A DNA stretch of 64,000 bases, taken from positions 62,001-126,000 of the forward strand of contig NZ_JBJGED010000012.1 of the NCBI RefSeq assembly GCF_045062745.1. Direction: 5' to 3'. The notes below the pieces were generated by a model that was given only the letters and a program-made list of their open reading frames with translations, searched no databases and was not told the origin of the DNA. Position 1 is the first letter of the stretch. Each line of letters begins with the position of its first letter. The stretch comes from Paenibacillus_AA sp045062745. GTDB taxonomy: Bacteria; Bacillota; Bacilli; Paenibacillales; NBRC-103111. Below are positions 58,554-64,000 of this stretch, in pieces. The position numbers and the translations under genes were made by a program.

Positions 58554-59453
58554 TCACTTGACCTTCCCCACAATACGGAAGCCATAGTCGAGCAGCTTGG
58601 CCGTCTCCGTGAAACGGGCCTCCGGCGTCTCGGTCCCCATGACGACGGTAATCAAGCGCTTGCCGCCCCGCTCGGCCGTTCCGGTGAAGCAATAGCCGGC
58701 CGCGTCCGTGAATCCGGTCTTGAACCCGTCGACGCCGGGATAAGCGAACGGCTGACCGTCGAGCAGCTCGTTGGTCGTGGTGAGCTTGATCTTGGACGCG
58801 GGCAGCACCACCTCCGACTGACGGGTCACACTGAGCGCCTCCGGGTATTGCTGGATGAGCGCCCGGGCGAGGAGGGCCGTATCCCGGGACGTCAGCAGCG
58901 TCTCTTTGTGGGCGTTCTTCGGGGCATAGGAGCCTAGGTCGGCAAGCGGCAACCCCGACGCGTTGGCGAAGTAAGCGCGGCTCGACAGCCCGAGCTCCTT
59001 CACCTTGCGGTTCATCCGGTCGACGAACGCGCTCTCGCTGCCCGCCAAGTGCTCGGCGACGGCGACCGCGGCGTCATTCGCCGACTGGATCGCGATCGCT
59101 TGAAACATTTGCCGGAGCGTAAGCGTATCGCCCGACTTGAAGCCGGCTTGCGAACCGGTCACATCTGCGGCATACCGGCTAGTCTTCACAGGCTCGTCCC
59201 ATTTGGCTTTCCCTTTGCGTACGTCCTCGAGGAGCAGCAGCTCCGTCATCATCTTCGACATGCTGGCGGGCGGCAGGGCCGTGTCGGCATTGAACTCGTA
59301 CAGGACGCGGCCAGTGTCCGCGTCGAGCATAATCGCGGCGCGAGCCTGCAGCTGCACCGGCCGCTCGCTTGAAGCCCATCCCTCCGTCTGGGTCGATATA
59401 TAGTAAGCGAATAACAGGCCGAGAGGCAGCACGATCGCGAACAGTCGTTTCAT
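58554..59453 (-). CDS. D-alanyl-D-alanine carboxypeptidase (DacF/PBP5 type)
   Basis: 299 residues from ATG 59453 (AAGGAG 9 bases upstream; a TTG and a GTG precede it). An N-terminal membrane segment or signal (4-20) exports it. The penicillin-binding motifs are complete: SMSK with Ser64 and Lys67, SAN at 124-126 and KTG at 245-247. It trims the last D-Ala from peptidoglycan stem peptides. At under 300 residues it lacks the C-terminal domain and membrane anchor of PBP5 (about 390), so it relies on the N-terminal segment for anchoring. Confidence 0.9.
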   Translation of the reverse strand: MKRLFAIVLPLGLLFAYYISTQTEGWASSERPVQLQARAAIMLDADTGRVLYEFNADTALPPASMSKMMTELLLLEDVRKGKAKWDEPVKTSRYAADVTGSQAGFKSGDTLTLRQMFQAIAIQSANDAAVAVAEHLAGSESAFVDRMNRKVKELGLSSRAYFANASGLPLADLGSYAPKNAHKETLLTSRDTALLARALIQQYPEALSVTRQSEVVLPASKIKLTTTNELLDGQPFAYPGVDGFKTGFTDAAGYCFTGTAERGGKRLITVVMGTETPEARFTETAKLLDYGFRIVGKVK

Positions 59454-59629
59454 CACCAAGTTCTCCTTCTACTAAAGTTAGGATCATTATAGAAAGGAGA
59501 GTTTAAGCAAACTGTAACGAATTCATAAGCTTTCCTAAAATTTTCTTAAGGCTGCCGGAAAAATAACTTGTCTTTATCCTGTATCGGGTGTATATGTAAG
59601 GCAGGGAATCGAGTTGAGGAGAAGAGAGG

Positions 59630-61555
59630 GTGTTTGGTTTGGCAATCAAAGCGCTAGGCAGTCCCATCCATACCGTCAGCATCGTAGCGGCGGCCTATGA
59701 TCCGAGCGAGGCAGAGCGGCCGTGCATTTATGCCGTATCCTGCGGAAAAGTCGCAACCCTGCACATCATCGACGTGTACGAGCGGCGTTCGGTGCGAAGC
59801 TTCGAGCTGGAGGGCTCCACCCACTGCTGGGGCGTGGTCCGACTGCCGGACGGGACGCTGTACATGAGCAGCGCGCAAGGGATGCTGTACCGGCTGCGAG
59901 CGGGGGCGGATGCGCTTGAGAACTTGGGCAAGCCGATCGAGAGCGAAGCGTTTCTGTGGAATCTTACATACGACGAGCAGGGCCATGTGTATGGGGGCAC
60001 GTGGAACGGAGGCAAAGTATTCGGCTACGATCCGGCGAACGGAACGTTTCGCGATTACGGGACCGTCGTGGAGGGAGAGCAGTATGGCCGGTGCGTGTCG
60101 GCCGCAGGCGGCTATGTATACGCGGGGATCGGGACAGTGCGCGCTCATTTGGTGGCGATCGATACGCGTACTGGGGACAAAACGGAGATCCCGCTGCCGG
60201 AAGGCTGTGAAGCCGAGCAGACCGTCTATGATGTGACGTGTGCAGGCGGTTACTTGTTCGCGCGGCTATCTACGACGAATACGATGCTCGTATACGATCT
60301 GGCGGCTCGGGAATGGATAGACCGGGTCGGGGGCTGCATCGGCTGGAACGTATCCGACCCTCATCCGGAGTCGGGGCGCTTCTACTTCGTGAAGGACAAT
60401 CGCATTCATGGGTACGATGCGGACACCCGGGAGCTGTTCCCGACTTCATGGACGTATGCGGCGCCGGCACGGAACTTCGTCTGGATCCGATGGGAGGATC
60501 AGACGCTCTACCCGGGCTGGAGTTTGCTCAGCGTTATGTCGGACGGCAACTTCTTCGTCTTCAATCCTCAGGTGGATCGGGGCGCGATCATAGAGACGAA
60601 TTTGCCGGGACAGCCGAACAAAATCCAAAGCTTGGCGGTTAGTCCGGACGATCGTTTATATGCGGGCGGATTTTTCTCCGGAGGCAATGCGATGTACGAT
60701 CCGGAGGCGGATGCAGTGACCGAATACGGCTCCGTGGGGCAGCCGGAAGGGATGCTCGTACACGAAGGCTCTTTGTATATGGGCATTTATTCGTACGCGA
60801 TTATGTACCGATTCGACCCGAGGCAGCCGTGGAAAAAAGGGGTCAACCCGGCAAGGCTGTTCTCGCTCAAGGAACATGGACAAGACCGTCCGTTCGCGCT
60901 CGTCTCCGCAGGCCGCCGGGTGGCGATCGGCACGGTGCCGACCTATGGCCAGCTGGGAGGGGCGCTCACGCTGTACGATCCGGAATCGGGAGAGATCGAC
61001 GTACATCGGCATGTCGTCGAGCATCAGAGTATCGTCTCCCTGGGGTATCGCGATGACATCGTGATCGGCGGCACGTCCGTTCACGGGGGGCTGGGTACCG
61101 TTCCCGAAGCGGCCGAAGGGAAGCTGTTCCTGTGGGACCCGAAGACCCGTTCGAAACTGTGGGAAGGCGTGCCGGTGCCTGGCGAAAAAGTCGTCTATGC
61201 GCTGGAGTTCGATTCTGAAGGCCGCCTGTGGGGGGCGACCGCCCTGCATCTGTTTCAATTCGATCTCGCCGCCCGCGAAATCACCCGAGTGATCTCCCTC
61301 GAGCCCTATATCCCGGAGGAGGCGAAGAACGGTTGGAGCGGCTGGCATGCCGGTTCCATCTGGCCTCGGCCCGACGGCTCCCTGGGTGTCCTCATGCTCG
61401 GCGTGCTGTTCCGGTTCGACCCGGGAACGGGCGAGCTGAAGGCGCTGCAGGAAGGCGTCGGGCGCGCGATCGGCGATGGAGCGGGACGCACCTATTTCAC
61501 GCGGGATACGGAATTGTTCCTGATGGACGCTATGGACACAACGGACGCGAGTTAG
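59630..61555 (+). CDS. Large beta-propeller protein of unknown function
   Basis: 641 residues; start uncertain between GTG 59630 (AGGAG 8 bases upstream) and TTG 59639 (GAGAGGG upstream). No signal peptide. Repeated strand groups such as HCWGVVRLPDGTLYMSS, AFLWNLTYDEQGHVYGGTWN, KVFGYDPANGTFRDYGTV, SLAVSPDDRLYAGGFFS and AMYDPEADAVTEYG show WD40/PQQ-like blades, about 10-12, hence probably two propellers. No catalytic motif was recognised. Its stop overlaps the 3' end of the convergent esterase fusion by 4 bases. Confidence 0.7.
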   Translation: MFGLAIKALGSPIHTVSIVAAAYDPSEAERPCIYAVSCGKVATLHIIDVYERRSVRSFELEGSTHCWGVVRLPDGTLYMSSAQGMLYRLRAGADALENLGKPIESEAFLWNLTYDEQGHVYGGTWNGGKVFGYDPANGTFRDYGTVVEGEQYGRCVSAAGGYVYAGIGTVRAHLVAIDTRTGDKTEIPLPEGCEAEQTVYDVTCAGGYLFARLSTTNTMLVYDLAAREWIDRVGGCIGWNVSDPHPESGRFYFVKDNRIHGYDADTRELFPTSWTYAAPARNFVWIRWEDQTLYPGWSLLSVMSDGNFFVFNPQVDRGAIIETNLPGQPNKIQSLAVSPDDRLYAGGFFSGGNAMYDPEADAVTEYGSVGQPEGMLVHEGSLYMGIYSYAIMYRFDPRQPWKKGVNPARLFSLKEHGQDRPFALVSAGRRVAIGTVPTYGQLGGALTLYDPESGEIDVHRHVVEHQSIVSLGYRDDIVIGGTSVHGGLGTVPEAAEGKLFLWDPKTRSKLWEGVPVPGEKVVYALEFDSEGRLWGATALHLFQFDLAAREITRVISLEPYIPEEAKNGWSGWHAGSIWPRPDGSLGVLMLGVLFRFDPGTGELKALQEGVGRAIGDGAGRTYFTRDTELFLMDAMDTTDAS

Positions 61556-63207
61556 GCGGAGAAATGCCGCTGCACGAACTCCACGATCGGCGACGGGTCC
61601 TCCAGGCTGTGCGGATGATGGCCGACTCCCGGCTTCACGATAGTAACGATTTCGCCGCCGAGCGATTCGTACGTCCGGGCGAGCCGGGCACCGTTCTCGT
61701 GGTACGGCACCGGCAGATCCTGATCGCCTGCGACCAGGATGACGGGAATACACGCAGCCGCGAGCGCGGCCGTCTTATCCAGCGGATTGCCGGTGAAGTG
61801 GTCTGCCATGTCTTCCGTCAGGCCATAGACGGCCATGCAATCCTCCCAGTTGGCGGCTGTTGAGCCCGCCCCATCGCCGCGTCCCGCCGGCCAGCTGCGG
61901 ATATCCAGCACGGGCGCGTCGAGATAGAGCGACGACACATCCTCCGGATAGGCCGCGGCGTAATTAACCGCGTACAGCCCTCCGCGGCTGAATCCGAACA
62001 GCGATGCCTTGGGGGCTAAGGCGTACTTGCTCTCGAGATAAAGCTTGAATGCCCGCATCCGTTCCACGGCGAACGGACAACCGTACATGTGGCTGAGCCG
62101 GCAGTAGGCGATGTGCCAGCCTTGGCGCAGCAGCTCCAAGTCGGCTTGGTTGAAATCGTACAAAAATTCCGCGCGCCATATCCACGGATTGCCCGGGGCC
62201 GGGTGCGCCGGACGAATCAGAATGCATTCCCGGCCGTCCAGGTAGAAATCCGTGCGAGCATAGCCATTCCAGTCGTCCGTGGTCTCGAGCGTCGCCCCTT
62301 CGCCCGCATAGAGCTGGTGCAGCCGGGCATCGATCGCCTGACTGCGCTCAATGGCTTCGTCGAGCGGCAGCGCATCGGCTTTGTTCGGATTCGTATGCCC
62401 GACATGCTCCTTCCAGGCCGCGCTGAGCAGCCGGTGCCGCTGCAGGATCAGCTCGGCCGCTTCCGCGGGCGGCTCCGCAGCCACCTCGTGCGGGACGCGC
62501 TCCAGTGTGATGTTGAACAGTCGGCTGAGCAGCGTTTTAGCGATAACCCAGTGTCCGTCCGCATTCGGATGAATCCCATCCCCGGACCGGTAATCCGGCT
62601 GTGCAGCGCGGAGCCGGTTCACGGCCGCCGTCAGCGGAGAGTGAATGTCGACGGCTCCGTCCGCTTCCTCGCCCAACGCCAGGACCCATTCCGCATATCG
62701 CTTGAGTACGTCGTCGTACCCGACATACGGAGCGAAGTACGCGTACTGATCCTCCCCGTCCGGCAGCAGGTTCCCGTCGAAGGAAGCCGCATCGAATGGG
62801 GGAGGGGTCATGACGATCGCCTTCGCCCCAGCGTCGCGAACGTGTCCGATCGTCCTCCGAATGCCCGCTCGATAGGCGTCGAACCGCTCCTCGGAGAACG
62901 GGTGATAGATGCCGTCGTTCATGCCGTAACAGATTACGACCCAGTCGGGCTTCGACCGTTCGAGCGCCTGATCGAGCCGATCGTGGACGCATGGGCGGGG
63001 GAACGGATGCGCGGGCTCGCTCGTCCCGGCCGCCGTCTCGCTGCTCACGCCGAGGTTGATGAACACGGGCCGCAACGCCGGAAGATGACGCGCGAAATAC
63101 GCGTCCATGTAGGCCATAAAAGCACCGTTATCGGTAACACTGTCGCCCAAAAAAACGACGCGCAGCGGCGTCGGAATGGCGCAATCTTTTTGAAATAAAG
63201 ATGGCAT
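61552..63207 (-). CDS. SGNH-hydrolase / alpha-beta hydrolase fusion protein
   Basis: 551 residues, ATG 63207. Residues 1-225 are an SGNH/GDSL esterase: GDSVTDNG with Ser23, GVSSE glycine block, CYGMNDG Asn block and DGIHPNADGHW holding the Asp-His pair (about 208-213). Residues 300-551 are an alpha/beta hydrolase: FGFSRGGLYAVNYAA with the nucleophile Ser (about 408), LVAGDQDLPVPY Asp and GVGHHPHSLED His. Both triads look complete. No signal peptide. It may remove two kinds of ester from sugars. Convergent with the propeller gene. Confidence 0.85.
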   Translation of the reverse strand: MPSLFQKDCAIPTPLRVVFLGDSVTDNGAFMAYMDAYFARHLPALRPVFINLGVSSETAAGTSEPAHPFPRPCVHDRLDQALERSKPDWVVICYGMNDGIYHPFSEERFDAYRAGIRRTIGHVRDAGAKAIVMTPPPFDAASFDGNLLPDGEDQYAYFAPYVGYDDVLKRYAEWVLALGEEADGAVDIHSPLTAAVNRLRAAQPDYRSGDGIHPNADGHWVIAKTLLSRLFNITLERVPHEVAAEPPAEAAELILQRHRLLSAAWKEHVGHTNPNKADALPLDEAIERSQAIDARLHQLYAGEGATLETTDDWNGYARTDFYLDGRECILIRPAHPAPGNPWIWRAEFLYDFNQADLELLRQGWHIAYCRLSHMYGCPFAVERMRAFKLYLESKYALAPKASLFGFSRGGLYAVNYAAAYPEDVSSLYLDAPVLDIRSWPAGRGDGAGSTAANWEDCMAVYGLTEDMADHFTGNPLDKTAALAAACIPVILVAGDQDLPVPYHENGARLARTYESLGGEIVTIVKPGVGHHPHSLEDPSPIVEFVQRHFSA

Positions 63208-63307
63208 CGATAAAACTCCCTCTTATTTTCGTATGAAGCCTGGAGCGGACTGGATATCAAATCTCTCACCTGCCATTGTATCAGAAAAGAAAGGGAGCGA
63301 GACAGCG

Positions 63308-64000
63308 TTATTTTGTGACGGATCTCGGTTGAAGCTCGGGAGGCCGGTTCAGCGGAAGACGCACGATGAAGGCGGTTCGGCTGGAGCCGCTTTCCGCCAG
63401 GATGGAGCCGCCGTGACGCTCTACAATGCTCTTGGAAATCGCGAGCCCCAGACCGGAGCCGCCCGTATGCTCGTTCCGCGAGCGGTCGACCCGGTAGAAG
63501 CGTTCGAATATATGCGGCAGGTCCACGGCCGGAATCGGCGGTCCGTAATTGACGACTTCGATCATCGCGTCGGTCCCCTCCCGCCTTACGTAGACGTCCA
63601 GCTTGCCGCCTTCCTGGCCGTAGACGATCCCGTTCGTGAACAAGTTGTCGAACACGCGGAACAGCTTATCCGGGTCGGCGACGAGCGGGAGCTCCGTCTC
63701 CGCCGTATGGAGATGGCCGGTCATCCCCGCCTTGCGCAGCGACAGCCGATAATGGACGAGCATCTGCGACATGATTTCGACCGCGTTAATGGGCTTCATC
63801 TGCAGCGGGATGGCATCGTGGCGCAGCCGCGTGAACTCGAACAGATCCTGGATCAGCACATGGAGCCGCTGCGCTTTCTCATACGCGATCTGCACGTACA
63901 GGCGCAGCTCCACCTCGTCGCGGTACCGGTCCTCGTCGATGAGCGACAAATAACCGAGGATGGAGGTGAGCGGCGTACGCAGGTCGTGGGACACGTTTGT
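63308..64000 (-). CDS. Sensor histidine kinase, C-terminal part (cut by window edge)
   Basis: The frame runs off the right edge; the visible 230 residues hold the kinase core. SHDLRTPLTSILGYLSL carries the phospho-acceptor His right at the edge; the HATPase domain shows DNLFTNGIVYGQEGG (N box), RFYRVDRSRNEHTGGSGLGLAISKSIVERHGG (F/G boxes). It resembles VanS-type kinases. The sensor, membrane helices and any response regulator lie outside the window. Confidence 0.9.
   Translation of the reverse strand, partial: TNVSHDLRTPLTSILGYLSLIDEDRYRDEVELRLYVQIAYEKAQRLHVLIQDLFEFTRLRHDAIPLQMKPINAVEIMSQMLVHYRLSLRKAGMTGHLHTAETELPLVADPDKLFRVFDNLFTNGIVYGQEGGKLDVYVRREGTDAMIEVVNYGPPIPAVDLPHIFERFYRVDRSRNEHTGGSGLGLAISKSIVERHGGSILAESGSSRTAFIVRLPLNRPPELQPRSVTK

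Noticed and set aside
62089..63198. Long plus-strand open frame across the SGNH fusion gene
   Set aside because: Shadow of the minus-strand gene; Arg/Val/Pro-rich with no domain.

Overview
The window looks like a chromosomal piece of a Paenibacillus-type, spore-forming, Gram-positive soil bacterium. This is inferred from Bacillus-type housekeeping genes (YutG/PgpA, RNase PH with XTP diphosphatase, a GerMN lipoprotein, GreA, an AsnO-type asparagine synthetase, a DacF-type carboxypeptidase), Lpl-type sugar importers, and a membrane-anchored AraC regulator of the YesN kind. Many genes are tightly packed with ATGA overlaps, strong AGGAGG-type ribosome binding sites and frequent TTG/GTG starts. 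No rRNA, tRNA, CRISPR array or intact insertion sequence was seen.

Layout. 1-2.4 kb: end of a ferric-siderophore importer (binding protein tail and fused double permease). 2.5-5.0 kb: a methyltransferase / metallo-beta-lactamase-fold / AlkZ-related operon. 5.0-7.4 kb (minus): lipase-like hydrolase, phosphodiester glycosidase, TetR regulator, divergent from a two-gene ABC exporter (7.6-9.3 kb). 9.35-9.69 kb: a gene-free stretch of short degenerate repeats. 9.7-12.4 kb: metal homeostasis, a His-rich CDF exporter behind a CzrA-like operator, then an Nramp (MntH) importer.

12.6-36.3 kb is the main accessory region: a glycan-utilisation locus. It holds two large secreted BNR-propeller proteins with matching C-terminal modules, three cytoplasmic BNR proteins, a GH4 glycosidase, two enolase-superfamily acid-sugar dehydratases, a D-2-hydroxyacid dehydrogenase, two sugar-binding lipoproteins, one LplBC-type permease pair, a membrane-bound AraC regulator and two decayed gene pieces. 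Three of its promoters share the same direct-repeat architecture with identical spacing (repeats 21 bp apart, as in AraC I1-I2 sites), and CcpA-type cre sites lie at four genes. No sialic-acid catabolic gene is present, so the BNR proteins probably act on another, perhaps acidic, glycan. A 40-bp exact direct repeat brackets a 6.2-kb importer/dehydratase/dehydrogenase cassette inside it.

36.3-42.5 kb: housekeeping genes (pgpA, gerM-like, rph, XTP diphosphatase), a GNAT enzyme, a small coiled-coil protein and tail-collar (MdpB-like) genes. 42.5-51.1 kb: a PhoB-type two-component system divergent from a sugar-importer operon that unusually contains MacA-like and MacB-like genes, with a hairpin-rich repeat between its permeases. 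51.1-64 kb: Uma2 nuclease, sulfatase with divergent AraC regulator, greA, asnB, a double GNAT protein, a D,D-carboxypeptidase, a beta-propeller protein convergent with an SGNH-alpha/beta hydrolase fusion, and the C-terminal half of a histidine kinase cut by the window edge.
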